Source: Bog-257 sp963805985 (lineage in GTDB: Bacteria > Acidobacteriota > Terriglobia > Terriglobales > Acidobacteriaceae). Taken from it: DNA of 64,000 nucleotides. Where the stretch lies: positions 186,001 through 250,000 of the forward strand of contig CAWDWG010000003.1 of the NCBI GenBank assembly GCA_963805985.1, written 5' to 3'. The first letter of the stretch is position 1; each line of letters starts with the position of its first letter. The position numbers and the translations under genes were made by a program. Below the pieces are notes generated by a model that was given only the letters and a program-made list of their open reading frames with translations, had not been told where the DNA came from and searched no databases. Below are positions 16,355 through 26,140 of the stretch, piece after piece.

Positions 16355-16680
16355 CGGCTTCATAGACCGCTGCAAAACTCGACCGAAGGTGATTTCCCGT
16401 AGCGCCGGCCTCCCGGCCGGCTGGCTGGCGGCGTCCCGCCGCCAGCGAATTCTTATGCCAGACCACGTTCACCGGCCGCAGCAAAACCTCTTAGTGTCCT
16501 GAGGTCGGACAGAGCTGGCCTTCAGTGTCTGCGTGAGAACCAGCTTTCTTCCAAGGCCCGTGACTTAGGAGGCTCGGAGAACCAGAGGAGGCTCGAAGAA
16601 CCAGAGCGCCGCAGGCGCGTGCATGATAGCCCAGGACGCAGCGCAGCGGAGTCCTGGGTAGAGTGGGAAGGAACCAGAGT
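16355..16680. repeat. Repeat island in the 560-base gap upstream of the DUF4412-like gene
   Basis: The gap 16241-16800 holds a half MITE-like end (GACCGCTGCAAAACTC near 16366), the GTAGCGCCGGCCTCCCGGCC module followed by GGCGGCGTCCCGCCGCCAGC (16398-16448), a tandem pair of about 19 bases (GGAGGCTCGGAGAACCAGA and GGAGGCTCGAAGAACCAGA near 16568-16606), and an AGCCCAGGAC...GTCCTGGGTAG palindrome near 16629-16662. The GGCCGG module also occurs near 21139 and 29725. Confidence 0.5.
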
Positions 16681-16800
16681 CCCCCGGGGACGACACGGTC
16701 TTCTAGAGCCTGTTCACCCGACGACTCCTACTTTCCATCCGCGAATCCTGCCTTTTCGTCGTACACTGTTTGCCATTGTCGGTCCTTCAAGGAGAAATTA

Positions 16801-17445
16801 GTGAAAGCTCAAACCCGCGCCCTCTTCGCAGTTCTCGCGACTGTTCTGCTGTGCTCCTCCTGGATGGTGGCGCAAGTGCCCCAACTCACCCCCTTCTCTG
16901 GTGAGTTGCAGGTCACCTCGACTCGCATGAAGGGCTCGTCGCAGGAGATGAGCGGCAAGATCTACATCGATCGCAGCCACATGCGCATGGACATGAACGC
17001 CGGACCGCAAGGCGGAGTCATCATGATTACCAATCTCACCACCAAGACCACGGATACCCTGATGCCCGCGCAGCACATGTATATGGAATTCAGCAACGGC
17101 CAGATGCCGGGCCGGCATGCTGGCGTGCCCAACATCAAGTCCTATCCCGATCCCAACGACCCCTGCGCCAATCAGGAGGGAGTTACCTGCAAGAATCTCG
17201 GCGTCGAGCAGGTCAACGGCCGCAGTTGCGTGCATTGGCAGATCACCGACAAGAACGGCAAGACCGGCAATGTCTGGATCGACCAGAAGCTCCACTTTCC
17301 CATCAAGGTTGCCGACAATGACTCGATGTGGGAGGTGACTAATATCCAGGAAGGTCAGCCGGCCGCCAGCATGTTCGAGATCCCCTCGGGCTATCAAAAG
17401 ATGGACATGGGCATGATGCAAGGCATGCGTCCGCCGCAGCAGTAG
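16801..17445 (+). CDS. Exported DUF4412-like protein
   Basis: A GTG start ten bases after GGAG gives 214 residues with a clear signal peptide (ALFAVLATVLLCSSWMVAQ). The mature part is beta-rich: GELQVTSTRMKGSSQEMSG, IYIDRSHMRMDM, then WQITDKNGKTGNVWIDQKLHFPIKV and MFEIPSGYQKMDM near the end. This is the pattern of DUF4412 and related outer-envelope proteins (LolA/LppX-like half-barrel folds). It has two Cys in PCANQEGVTC that could form a disulfide. No function is assigned. It converges on the membrane protein gene at 17466. Confidence 0.7.
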   Translation: MKAQTRALFAVLATVLLCSSWMVAQVPQLTPFSGELQVTSTRMKGSSQEMSGKIYIDRSHMRMDMNAGPQGGVIMITNLTTKTTDTLMPAQHMYMEFSNGQMPGRHAGVPNIKSYPDPNDPCANQEGVTCKNLGVEQVNGRSCVHWQITDKNGKTGNVWIDQKLHFPIKVADNDSMWEVTNIQEGQPAASMFEIPSGYQKMDMGMMQGMRPPQQ

Positions 17446-17465
17446 GGGAGTTGCTTGAGACTGCG

Positions 17466-19163
17466 CTATTTCGATTCCTTGCGGCGGTACATCCGCCACC
17501 AACTGGTTTCAGCCGCAAGGTAATATCGCTGTTTCAGACCCGGCTCGTAGGCTTGGTAAAGGCCTATCCAGAAGCCGTCGTCAAGCGCAGGGTGCTTCGG
17601 GACCATCACGATGTCGGCATCGCCGAAGAACTGGTCGTCGGAGGGCCGGTGCAAGTCGTCGATATCGTGGTTATAAGTGGGAGAGGCAATACCTCCATGC
17701 GGCGGCCGCCGCTCCAGCGCGTATGGAAATGGATTGGCCATGTCAATCGACAGCACTGTCTCGTCGGGACGACTCTGCCGCTCGAGCAGCGCAACGCCAT
17801 CGTTCACGTAAGTGGTGAACACGCGGCCGTTACTTCGCGGCGGCTCGTCGTCGTACAGAAGCAGCGGCCTCAGATTTTCCGTTGTGAACTGCAGCACGTC
17901 CTCTGGATGCACCGGTCTAGCCTTCCTCAGGGCCCCATATGCCAACCCTGCCAGATCAGACGTCAGCTGCGGCAGAAACAGCAATAGTGCAAGGAATAGC
18001 GCTCCAGAGTGGAGGGTAGGATAGAAATCCGAGGTCTTGACCACCTGCAGCGACTGATCTCGGGTGAGTGCGCCCATGACCACGACTGCGAATACGGCAC
18101 ACAGAGGAAAAGCGTCGAATTGCTGGTTGCTCGACATCAAACCAATATCCGCCGCGAAAATCAGTGCCCCGACAAGAAGTAGCCTCGGACCACGCCAAAG
18201 CAGATTTCGATGGTTAGGCGTGAGCATCGCGGCTATGGCTAAGAGCGCGACCCCGAGCAGGATTGATCCATGCCCGAGCGTGTTCTGTACAACGACGACT
18301 TCGGGAGTGATGCCTGCCGCACGAGCACCAGCGGCCATCCGCAAATCCCTCACCATTGCTGCCAGATCGAAGCGCAGGTAGGCAAGCAGGCATAGCGAAA
18401 CCAGGGAGAAGCCGGCCAGAATGCCCAGTATGCGCCGAAACCCAATACGATTCGCCAGCAACGAGATCACAGCGACCAGCCCGACGCCCACGAAGAAATA
18501 ACTGGCCTTGAGAAACAGAGCCAGGCCAAGCGCCACGCCGGTTGAGGCGCCACCGATCCATTCTTGCGGCCCATCCTTCGTGCCCGGGCGCACTCCCGCA
18601 ACGCATTCCAGCAGTATCAGGCCCAGCAGAGCATAACCGTAGCGGTTGTAGACCATCGCATGGCTGGACCTGTAAAAGGCTTCGCCCAACGGATAAGGAG
18701 CAGCGACCAGTGCGGCGAGGAGAAAACTAAGAAGGATCTGCGGGAGAGCGGCGAGGCGATTCCGGCCCAGAAAAAAGGACCAGCAGCCTACAATCAGCGC
18801 CGCGATGGCATTGCTGTAGCCCACTCCGTTCACGGAGTGCCTGGAAATGCTCATGCCCAAGGCAGCGAGCAGAAACCAGACCGGGCCCCATGCGCTGGTG
18901 AAATCCACATGCGGGCGCTGGCCATTGATGAGTCGCCAACTCATCTCCAGAGTTAGGAATACATCGTGGCCATACATCCTGGTGGGAACTGCGCCGATGA
19001 ATGCCGTAACCCCGCAAATCAGAACCAGTCCAGTTAGGAACACGAGCAGCAGCTGTCGCTCCGATAGAAATCCTGCCTCCGGCAACGCTGCGAGAAAGCG
19101 CTCAGGCCAGGTCTGTATCCGTGGCCGAGTGGTTGGCAGCTGGACTGCGACGGGGGTGCTCAT
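17466..19163 (-). CDS. Polytopic membrane protein, glycosyltransferase-39/ArnT-like
   Basis: The 565-residue product has about ten to twelve membrane helices and a soluble C-terminal domain. After helix 1 the loop YGHDVFLTLEMSWRLINGQRPHVDF resembles the first periplasmic loop of GT-C fold transferases, where an Asp near the membrane binds the metal or substrate (here YGHD). It lacks the short motifs I would need to name a family. The C-terminal part (ALLERQSRPDETVLSIDMANPFPY, then ADIVMVPKHPALDD) is like that of membrane mannosyl- or arabinosyltransferase-like proteins. It is divergent from another GT-C-like gene at 19445, so the two may share a pathway. Function tentative. Confidence 0.6.
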   Translation of the reverse strand: MSTPVAVQLPTTRPRIQTWPERFLAALPEAGFLSERQLLLVFLTGLVLICGVTAFIGAVPTRMYGHDVFLTLEMSWRLINGQRPHVDFTSAWGPVWFLLAALGMSISRHSVNGVGYSNAIAALIVGCWSFFLGRNRLAALPQILLSFLLAALVAAPYPLGEAFYRSSHAMVYNRYGYALLGLILLECVAGVRPGTKDGPQEWIGGASTGVALGLALFLKASYFFVGVGLVAVISLLANRIGFRRILGILAGFSLVSLCLLAYLRFDLAAMVRDLRMAAGARAAGITPEVVVVQNTLGHGSILLGVALLAIAAMLTPNHRNLLWRGPRLLLVGALIFAADIGLMSSNQQFDAFPLCAVFAVVVMGALTRDQSLQVVKTSDFYPTLHSGALFLALLLFLPQLTSDLAGLAYGALRKARPVHPEDVLQFTTENLRPLLLYDDEPPRSNGRVFTTYVNDGVALLERQSRPDETVLSIDMANPFPYALERRPPHGGIASPTYNHDIDDLHRPSDDQFFGDADIVMVPKHPALDDGFWIGLYQAYEPGLKQRYYLAAETSWWRMYRRKESK

Positions 19164-19444
19164 GGCTAGGGTGGCCTACGTTTGCGAGGAACTATACGCC
19201 CCGTTGACGGAGCGGGCAAGAAGTTCCCGCGAGAAATCTCGCCGGCGTCACCGAGAACAGCTATGCGCGTTGAACCGAGTGCACTCGTGGCCTCGGTCGA
19301 ATCTTCGCAAGCCAGTTCCCGGAAGCTTTATTGCCTAAAGGGAAGCTACGAATTGTACGACAGTCGAGGGCGCTACAATGCCAAGATGTGGCGAGCAGTC
19401 GGATGCACGATTCAGCGCGACTGTGTTCACGAATCGGTGATCTT

Positions 19445-21088
19445 ATGGCAACCGTTGCTCAGTCGAAGTTAACGGGCTCATCCAGTATCCGCACCGCACT
19501 GGCGGATTCACGCGCACGCTTCCTGCTGCTGAGTTTTGTTCTGATCATAGCGACCCTCGCCGTCTATTGGCCGGTCCACACCCATCCGTTCATGCCCGCG
19601 GACGACAACTTCTACGTCGTCGACAATCCTCACACTCACGAAGGCTTGAGTTGGTCCACGGTGAAATGGGCCTTCACCGCGATGAACATGGTGAACTGGA
19701 TTCCGCTCACATGGCTGGCCCATGCCGCCGACTATCAGATGTTTGGCGCCGATCCCGCCGGGCATCACCTCGTCAATCTGTTCCTGCATGCGCTCGCAGC
19801 GTGGCTCCTGTTCTGGACGCTGAAGCGCGCCACGGGTTTTCTGGGCCGCAGTTTCATGGTGGCAGCGGTGTTCGCTCTACATCCCATCAATGTGGAGCCG
19901 GTGGCCTGGGTCGCCGAACTCAAGACCATGCTCAGCATGATCTTCCTTCTGCTGACGCTGGACTGCTATCGCCGTTACGCCGCCGGGCCGGGCATCGGCC
20001 GTTACTGCCTGGTGGCGCTGCTCTACGCGCTCGGTCTGATGGCCAAGTCGCAGATCATCATGCTGCCCTTCGTTCTTCTCTTGTGGGATTACTGGCCCCT
20101 GCGGCGGATGTTTCCCGCCGGCGCGGCGACGGTTGAGGGAACCAACGAATTGCCGCCAATGCCGGCCAGAAGTCTTGTTTGGTTGGTTGCCGAAAAGATT
20201 CCGTTGATCGTATTGGCGCTTCTCGACGCAGCCGTCACCCTCAAAGTTCAAGGATCGTCCCATCCGACATTCTGGCCGTACTCCCACGCGGTTCGTTTAG
20301 AGAACGCCATCGTCGCCTACGCGCGATATCTCGGAAAGGCTCTTTGGCCGCAGTGGTTGAGTATTAACTATCCGCATCCGGGTAACACTCTGCCGGCATG
20401 GCAGATCGCGGGAGCTACCGCGTTGTTGCTGGCAATTACGGTGCTGGTGCTGTGGACGAAAAGCCGGAGATATCTGCTCGTAGGCTGGTTCTGGTTCGCC
20501 ATCAGCCTGTTTCCCATGAGCGGTATTGTCCATTTCGGCGACCAGGCCATGGCCGACCGTTACGCCTATCAGCCACTCTGCGGGATATTCCTCATCCTGT
20601 GCTGGGCCGTAGCGGAGTTTGCCGAGCGGAGACACGTCCCCGCTGCGGTTGTGCGCGGCGGCAGCATCGCGATCCTTGTTGTCCTCACCGCATGGACCTG
20701 GCGACAGATGAACTTTTGGCAAGACGACTTGACCTTGTGGACGCACGCGCTCCAGGTCTCGCCGGATAACCCGGCTACCGAAGACCGCCTCGCCGGAGAT
20801 TTTATGGAGCAGAAGAACACGCCGGAAGCGATGCAGCACTTCGCCCGCGCCGCCAGCCTTGATCCTACAGATCCGTACGCCAATCTTGAACTCGCCTTTT
20901 ACGCGCATCGCAGCGGCGACCTGCAACGGGCGCTCTATTACTACCAGCAGGCGCTTCGCTCCCCGCGCATTTTTCCCGCCGACAAGCGTCAGGCGCTCGG
21001 CAACATGGGACACGTCTACGGCAACCTGGGGGACACCGAGCGCGCCCGCCAGTGCTTCGAGGCAGCAGCAAGCACCCCGGCAAACTAA
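19445..21088 (+). CDS. TMTC-like membrane protein with C-terminal TPRs
   Basis: From ATG 19445 the 547-residue product has about nine to ten membrane helices and a C-terminal soluble TPR stretch. The first loop reads ADDNFYVVDNPHTHEGLSW, followed by WIPLTWLAHAADYQMFG, AGHHLVNLFLHALAAWLLF and HPINVEPVAWVAELK, all characteristic of the TMTC/PMT-like group, in which the acidic residues of the first loop are catalytic in O-mannosylation. The tail has MEQKNTPEAMQHFARAASLDP and RALYYYQQAL repeats. It is a candidate protein O-glycosyltransferase. The open frame extends upstream but the ATG at 19445 aligns with the first membrane helix. Confidence 0.75.
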   Translation: MATVAQSKLTGSSSIRTALADSRARFLLLSFVLIIATLAVYWPVHTHPFMPADDNFYVVDNPHTHEGLSWSTVKWAFTAMNMVNWIPLTWLAHAADYQMFGADPAGHHLVNLFLHALAAWLLFWTLKRATGFLGRSFMVAAVFALHPINVEPVAWVAELKTMLSMIFLLLTLDCYRRYAAGPGIGRYCLVALLYALGLMAKSQIIMLPFVLLLWDYWPLRRMFPAGAATVEGTNELPPMPARSLVWLVAEKIPLIVLALLDAAVTLKVQGSSHPTFWPYSHAVRLENAIVAYARYLGKALWPQWLSINYPHPGNTLPAWQIAGATALLLAITVLVLWTKSRRYLLVGWFWFAISLFPMSGIVHFGDQAMADRYAYQPLCGIFLILCWAVAEFAERRHVPAAVVRGGSIAILVVLTAWTWRQMNFWQDDLTLWTHALQVSPDNPATEDRLAGDFMEQKNTPEAMQHFARAASLDPTDPYANLELAFYAHRSGDLQRALYYYQQALRSPRIFPADKRQALGNMGHVYGNLGDTERARQCFEAAASTPAN

Positions 21089-21119
21089 ATCCGCGCAGCC
21101 GTGAATTCCAACTGCTGGA

Positions 21120-21500
21120 AAACTCGAGATGCTGTTCCCGTAGCGCCGGCCTCTGGCCGGCTGTCCTGGCGGCGTCCCCGCCGCCAGCGAATCCCTGCAA
21201 CAGCGCACCACTTCAGCCGTGCCGAACGCGTACTCTTTGTTAATTCTTGTCATCCTGAGCGGAGCGTCCGCAGTCTCTGCTTTTCCGCCGCTTCTGTTGC
21301 GGCGGGCGGACGCGTAGTCGAAGGACCTGCTTTTCGCGAGAAGTGCGAACAGCTCCGGCTTCGGGGACATGTCAGGGCGCGACTTCACAGGCCGCTGAAA
21401 AACTCGCCTCGCGAGCGTCTTGTAACAGGGCACGACTTCAGTCGTGCCGATAAGGCGTTTATCTCTCGCTAGAGCCGGCTTTAGCCGGCGACACAAAACG
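21120..21500. repeat. Repeat island with a MITE-like copy (21388-21500)
   Basis: The 689-base gap 21089-21777 holds the CGTAGCGCCGGCCTCTGGCC module plus GGCGGCGTCCCCGCCGCC (21138-21187), an ATCCTGAG-type unit near 21251-21330, and from 21388 a copy of the MITE-like family (CAGGCCGCTGAAAAACTC, GTAACAGGGCACGACTTCAG, GAGCCGGCTTTAGCCGGCGA) that lacks a clear right end. Bases 21501-21777 show no gene or repeat that I recognise. Confidence 0.55.
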
Positions 21501-21777
21501 ATGCCCGTGCCAGCCCTCTAACTCGGCACATCCAGCACACGCCCCCACACGCAACCTTTCGCCGCTTTGGGGTTTCTATTCTCGTAGCCACTGTGAAAGA
21601 GAACGCCATGAGTGACTGAACTTTTCTGCCGCCGCAGAATCTTTGCTGGCGGCATGGGCGATGACCTGCGCCGCATTATTCTTAGGATTCCAAGCGCCAC
21701 ATTTTTCTGAGGCCGCCAGCGCATCTGGCGACCCGCTTTCCGCGGGCGAAGGATGAACGAAGGAGACGGGTGAGACT

Positions 21778-23574
21778 GTGAAAACGCAAGGCAAGCTCTT
21801 CGCGGCATTCTTGATTCTCGTGACGTTCCTGGCAGTCCGCTCGTTTGCCGATGAAAACGATCCGCCGAACCGCGTCGTCCGCCTGAGTTACATGGACGGA
21901 GCGGTTTCCTTCGAGCCGGCCGGGGAGAACGACTGGAGCCAGGCGACGCTGAACTATCCGCTGACCACCGGCGATCGTCTCTGGACCGACGTGAACGCGC
22001 GTGCCGAACTCGAGACCGGCAACGTCGCCATTCGCATGTCGCAGCAGACCGACCTGACGGAAACCAGTGTCACCGACCAGCTCATGCAATTTGGACTCGC
22101 CGAGGGAACGCTGCGAGTTCGCGTCTTTGATCTGCAACCCGATCACACCATCGAAATCGATACCCCTAACGCCGCGATCACCATCGTTCAGCCTGGCGAC
22201 TATCGCATCGAGACCTACCCCGATCAGAACATGAGCGTGGTCACGGTAAATACCGGCGAGGTACAGGTCACCGGAAACAACATCAACCAGCTGGTGGACA
22301 GCAACACGGCGGTCCAGTTGAACGGCACGAATCCTGTGCAGTTGCAGTGGATCGCCGTCGCTGGCCCCGACGCCTTCGATCAATGGTCCAGCCAGCGCGA
22401 TCAGAAATACCAGAACGCGCAAGCCAGGCAGTATGTCAGTCCGGAGGTCCCGGGCTATTACGACCTCGACGGCTACGGCAGCTGGTCCAACGATTCGCAA
22501 TACGGCCCCGTCTGGTATCCCGCGACCGTTCAGGTGGGATGGGCGCCCTATCGCTTTGGACGCTGGGTGTGGGTTGAACCCTGGGGCTGGACTTGGGTTG
22601 ACGACGCTCCTTGGGGATTCGCGCCCTTCCACTATGGCCGCTGGGCGCTCTTCGGTCCGCGCTGGGGCTGGATCCCCGGACCGATCGCGGTTGCGCCGAT
22701 CTATGGTCCGGCGTTCGTTGCGTTCGTTGGCGGTCCCGGATTCTCGGTCAGCTTTGGTGCGGGAGGCGTCGCCGCGTGGTTCCCGCTAGGACCGGGCGAG
22801 CCGTTCTATCCCTGGTATCACCACAGCGCGGTTTACCTGCGGCAGATCAACGTCACCAACGTTCGCAACTTCAACGTCACCAACATCACCAACGTCAACA
22901 ATTTTCACTACCGCTACCAGACCGTGGGAACTACGGCAGTCTCCGAAAACACCTTCCGCAATGCGGAGCCGGTGATGCGCAACCAGGTGAAGGTGAATCC
23001 GCAGCAACTCGAACGGGCGCAGGTGATCCCGCATCCGCAGATCAATCCGACGCCCAAGGCTATTGCGGCCGGTGGCAATGCAGTCCGCCCGCCGGTGTCG
23101 GCGCAGCGGCCGGTGATCGTGCAGCACCCACCGGTTCGTACGACGGCAGCAGCCGCACCGCCGAGAGGCGCCGAGCCGCCGCGTCAAAGCCCACAGGAAG
23201 CACGAAATGCGCCACCCGCTACCGCCAGAGCCGTGCCTCAGCCGCCACGCGAAAATCCACCGCCGGTGGCGACGAATCGCCCTGAGCCGGAAAATCAGGT
23301 TCGGCCATCGCAGAATCGTCCGCCAAGCGCGCCCCCAGCAGCGCCGTCTCCTCTCGTGGCCAGAACACCGCCCCCGCAGCCGAAGCTGAGCTACCAACAA
23401 AAGGCGCCGGCGATGGCCGAGCATCCCGGTCGTCCGCTCGAGCCACAACAGAGGTCGAACATCTACGCAGGAAAACCGGCTGGGCCGATGCGTGACCAGG
23501 AGTTTCCGCCGCATGCCGGCCCGGTTCGATCTCAGCCTGCTCCGGCTTCCCACGGATCATCGTCGAAGCATTAG
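21778..23574 (+). CDS. Exported FecR-domain protein with WG-rich (DUF6600-like) region
   Basis: A GTG start after GGAGACGG gives 598 residues with a signal peptide (LFAAFLILVTFLAVRSFA). A FecR-like domain (about 35-170) has RVVRLSYMDGAVSF, TGDRLWTDVNARAEL and VVTVNTGEVQV. Next comes a Trp/Gly/Tyr-rich repeat region (about 215-345) with GYGSWSNDSQYGPVWYP and YGRWALFGPRWGWIPG, as in DUF6600 proteins. The last 180 residues are Pro- and Ala-rich and disordered. The protein is probably envelope-bound. FecR domains can sense or bind ligands, but no sigma factor is adjacent, so no signalling role is assigned. Confidence 0.8.
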   Translation: MKTQGKLFAAFLILVTFLAVRSFADENDPPNRVVRLSYMDGAVSFEPAGENDWSQATLNYPLTTGDRLWTDVNARAELETGNVAIRMSQQTDLTETSVTDQLMQFGLAEGTLRVRVFDLQPDHTIEIDTPNAAITIVQPGDYRIETYPDQNMSVVTVNTGEVQVTGNNINQLVDSNTAVQLNGTNPVQLQWIAVAGPDAFDQWSSQRDQKYQNAQARQYVSPEVPGYYDLDGYGSWSNDSQYGPVWYPATVQVGWAPYRFGRWVWVEPWGWTWVDDAPWGFAPFHYGRWALFGPRWGWIPGPIAVAPIYGPAFVAFVGGPGFSVSFGAGGVAAWFPLGPGEPFYPWYHHSAVYLRQINVTNVRNFNVTNITNVNNFHYRYQTVGTTAVSENTFRNAEPVMRNQVKVNPQQLERAQVIPHPQINPTPKAIAAGGNAVRPPVSAQRPVIVQHPPVRTTAAAAPPRGAEPPRQSPQEARNAPPATARAVPQPPRENPPPVATNRPEPENQVRPSQNRPPSAPPAAPSPLVARTPPPQPKLSYQQKAPAMAEHPGRPLEPQQRSNIYAGKPAGPMRDQEFPPHAGPVRSQPAPASHGSSSKH

Positions 23575-23728
23575 GAACTGTTTCGCTCAAGGGGAGGAAT
23601 GAGTATTTGCTGTCGCCGTAGAGCGCAGCAACACATGAAAATGCTCGTTTCACTACTACCAAGACGCGGCTCGACTTCAACGCTGCGTTTCAATGGATAG
23701 TGAAAATCCGTGGAGCAGGTGCGAACCA

Positions 23729-23757
23729 TTCAATCCACAGGCAATCCCGGATATAAT
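23729..23757 (+). promoter_or_regulatory. Candidate promoter of the two-component operon
   Basis: A perfect TATAAT at 23752-23757 is preceded at 17 bases by a weak -35 (TTCAAT). It lies about 80 bases before the histidine kinase start. The remainder of 23575-23835 contains only short unconvincing frames. Confidence 0.4.
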
Positions 23758-23835
23758 GGTCGCACGCTCCCACTTGAATGCAGCTCACAATAAGTCGTGA
23801 GCTCCTCATGTCTCCAAACGTGGTAGAGAGCGAAG

Positions 23836-26079
23836 TTGCCATCGAATTTACCAACCCGGCCGGAGAAGAAGCGCAGCAGTACTCCCGCGATCGTTGTACT
23901 TTCCGTCTGCATTTTCTTCCTGTTCACCGTCATCCTCGCCCAGGCCACATTCAAGCTGACCTTCCTGCAACCTGACACCAGCGAAGAGACCATCATCTTC
24001 GCCTCGGTCTCGGCGCTGATTTTCCTGCTCTTCGTCGCGCTCACCTTCGTGCTGATTCGCACGTTGCTGCGCCTCTACGCCGAGCGCAAGACCGGCGTCC
24101 TGGGCTCCAGGTTTCGCAGTCAGATGGTTTTGGGCGCCTTGCTCTTATCGCTCGGTCCGGTGATCTTCCTGTTCTTGTTCTCGTATGGATTGATCAATCG
24201 TTCCATTGAGAAGTGGTTCTCCCGGCCGGCGGAAGACGTGGAGTATCGCACCAACGTTATTGCCTCGTTGTTGACCCAGTACGCGCAGACCAATGCCCAG
24301 GATGAGGCGCTGCGCATCGCGGCGACGCCCGATGCACAGAAATCATTCCACACCGGCAATTTCACTTCGATCCTGGACGAATTTCGCCGCAGTGAAGTGA
24401 CCCTCCAGGGTGGATTCGCTTTTGCCCTGATCGATGGCGAAGCCGAGGCGAGCTTCCACGCACCTGAGGCGTGGCCGTTGATTCACGGTCTAGTACCGCC
24501 CGCCGCCGCCAAACCAGGTGAGTCCCGTCCGATCGACGTTCTGGGCAAGAGTTATGTTCTCGGCCGCTCCAACGTAGGCGACCACGGACAGATTCTGGTC
24601 GCCATGCCTCTGCCGCAAAACTACATGAGCACGCTCAGCGACATCGAGCGCAGCCAGGATCAGTATCGCGAGTTGCGTCTGCAGCGGCGAAGACTGCGGC
24701 GCACCTACCTGGGACTTCTATTGCTGCTGACAGTTGGGGTTCTGTTCGCCTCAACCTGGCTGGCGTTATTCCTGTCGAAGATGGTGACACGGCCTCTGGT
24801 GGCGCTGGCGGAAGCCACGCACGAGATCTCCCGCGGTCGTCTCGACTACCGCGTCGATGTCAAAGCCGGCTCGGAGATCGGCAAGCTGGTGGAATCGTTC
24901 AACCGCATGGCCGCGGATCTCGAGGCCAGCCGCGCCAGTGCGGAAGGCTCGGGCCGCGAACTGGCGGAGACGAATGCCCAGCTCGCGCAACGCACGCGCC
25001 ACATCGAAACCATTCTGGAGAGCGTTCCCTCCGGAGTTCTCTCGCTCGATGCCTCGCGGCGAATCGTCCATTCCAATGCCGCGCTGCGCCGCCTATTGCG
25101 GCTCGATGGCGATCCTGCTACGGCGGAGACGCTGCGCGATCTCTTCCCCGAGGATGCAGTCATAGATCTCGAGCACATGCTGCGTAAGGCCGATCGCATG
25201 GGCAGCACCACGAGTCAGCTGGAGACCGCAACTGCGCGCGTCAACCTGAACGCGGCCGTGACGGTCGCGTCGCTTGATCCCCCATTGCAGACGTTGCGCG
25301 ACGGCAGGCAGCGTGCAGGCTACGTGGTCGTGCTGGAAGACCTCACCGATATTCTGCGCGCCCAGCGACAGGTTGCCTGGCGCGAGGTCGCTCGCCGCAT
25401 CGCTCACGAGATCAAGAACCCGCTTACTCCGCTGTCGCTTGCGGCCGAGCGCATAAAGCGTCACCTTGATCGCGCCATGCCTCCCGACACCTCTTCGATG
25501 AACATCATCCGTCAGTGTGCCGTCACCATTGCCAGCTCGGTTGAGACGGTGCGGACGCTGGTGGACGAGTTCTCAACGCTGGCACGCTTCCCGGCGGCAA
25601 AGCCTCAGCCGTCTGACATCAATGCCATCGTGAACCAGGCCTTGCTGATGTTCGATGGACGCCTCGAAGGCATCCGAGTGCAGCGCGTGTTGTCTGCTGA
25701 TTTGCCCCAGGTCCAGGCCGATCCCGAGGCGATGAAGCGGGCTGTCGCCAATCTGGTCGACAATGCTGCCGAAGCATTACAGGATTCGATGCTCAAAGAG
25801 ATCATCATCACCACAGCTCTGATGGAAGAGCGAGACTCGGTTGAAATCGTGATCGCCGACACTGGACACGGTGTGACCTCAGAGACCAAAGAGAGGCTCT
25901 TCCTTCCCTACTTCTCCACCAAACGCCGCGGAACCGGCCTGGGCCTTGCGATTGTCAGCCGGATCATCGAAGATCATCATGGTTCCATTCGCGTGGAAGA
26001 GAACTCGCCGGTTGGAACCCGCTTTATCGTAGAGTTACCTGTGGCCCAGGAAGTGGCTGTCGTAGCCGCCGCCGTATAA
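23836..26079 (+). CDS. NtrY-like membrane sensor histidine kinase
   Basis: The 747-residue protein has two N-terminal membrane helices, a third near residue 95-115, an extracytoplasmic sensor segment and a fourth helix near 295-315. A HAMP domain (RPLVALAEATHEISRGRLDYRV) and a PAS-like segment (ILESVPSGVLSLDASRRIVHSN) follow. The kinase core has the H-box RRIAHEIKNPLTPLSLAAERI (His524), the N-box ANLVDNAAEAL near 639, DTGHGV and GTGLGLAIVSRII. This is the NtrY layout. The TTG start is a best guess. The response regulator follows 61 bases later, forming a pair that likely responds to nitrogen, redox or envelope signals. Confidence 0.92.
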   Translation: MPSNLPTRPEKKRSSTPAIVVLSVCIFFLFTVILAQATFKLTFLQPDTSEETIIFASVSALIFLLFVALTFVLIRTLLRLYAERKTGVLGSRFRSQMVLGALLLSLGPVIFLFLFSYGLINRSIEKWFSRPAEDVEYRTNVIASLLTQYAQTNAQDEALRIAATPDAQKSFHTGNFTSILDEFRRSEVTLQGGFAFALIDGEAEASFHAPEAWPLIHGLVPPAAAKPGESRPIDVLGKSYVLGRSNVGDHGQILVAMPLPQNYMSTLSDIERSQDQYRELRLQRRRLRRTYLGLLLLLTVGVLFASTWLALFLSKMVTRPLVALAEATHEISRGRLDYRVDVKAGSEIGKLVESFNRMAADLEASRASAEGSGRELAETNAQLAQRTRHIETILESVPSGVLSLDASRRIVHSNAALRRLLRLDGDPATAETLRDLFPEDAVIDLEHMLRKADRMGSTTSQLETATARVNLNAAVTVASLDPPLQTLRDGRQRAGYVVVLEDLTDILRAQRQVAWREVARRIAHEIKNPLTPLSLAAERIKRHLDRAMPPDTSSMNIIRQCAVTIASSVETVRTLVDEFSTLARFPAAKPQPSDINAIVNQALLMFDGRLEGIRVQRVLSADLPQVQADPEAMKRAVANLVDNAAEALQDSMLKEIIITTALMEERDSVEIVIADTGHGVTSETKERLFLPYFSTKRRGTGLGLAIVSRIIEDHHGSIRVEENSPVGTRFIVELPVAQEVAVVAAAV

Positions 26080-26140
26080 CCATTAGGCGTTGCGAGCGGG
26101 CGACCGCTCCGTCCTCTCCCGCACCGAAAAAGCCTTCAAC

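Noticed and set aside
23604..23700. 33-codon frame starting after GGGGAGGA
   Set aside because: The purine-rich site is too close to the ATG and the product shows no recognisable feature.
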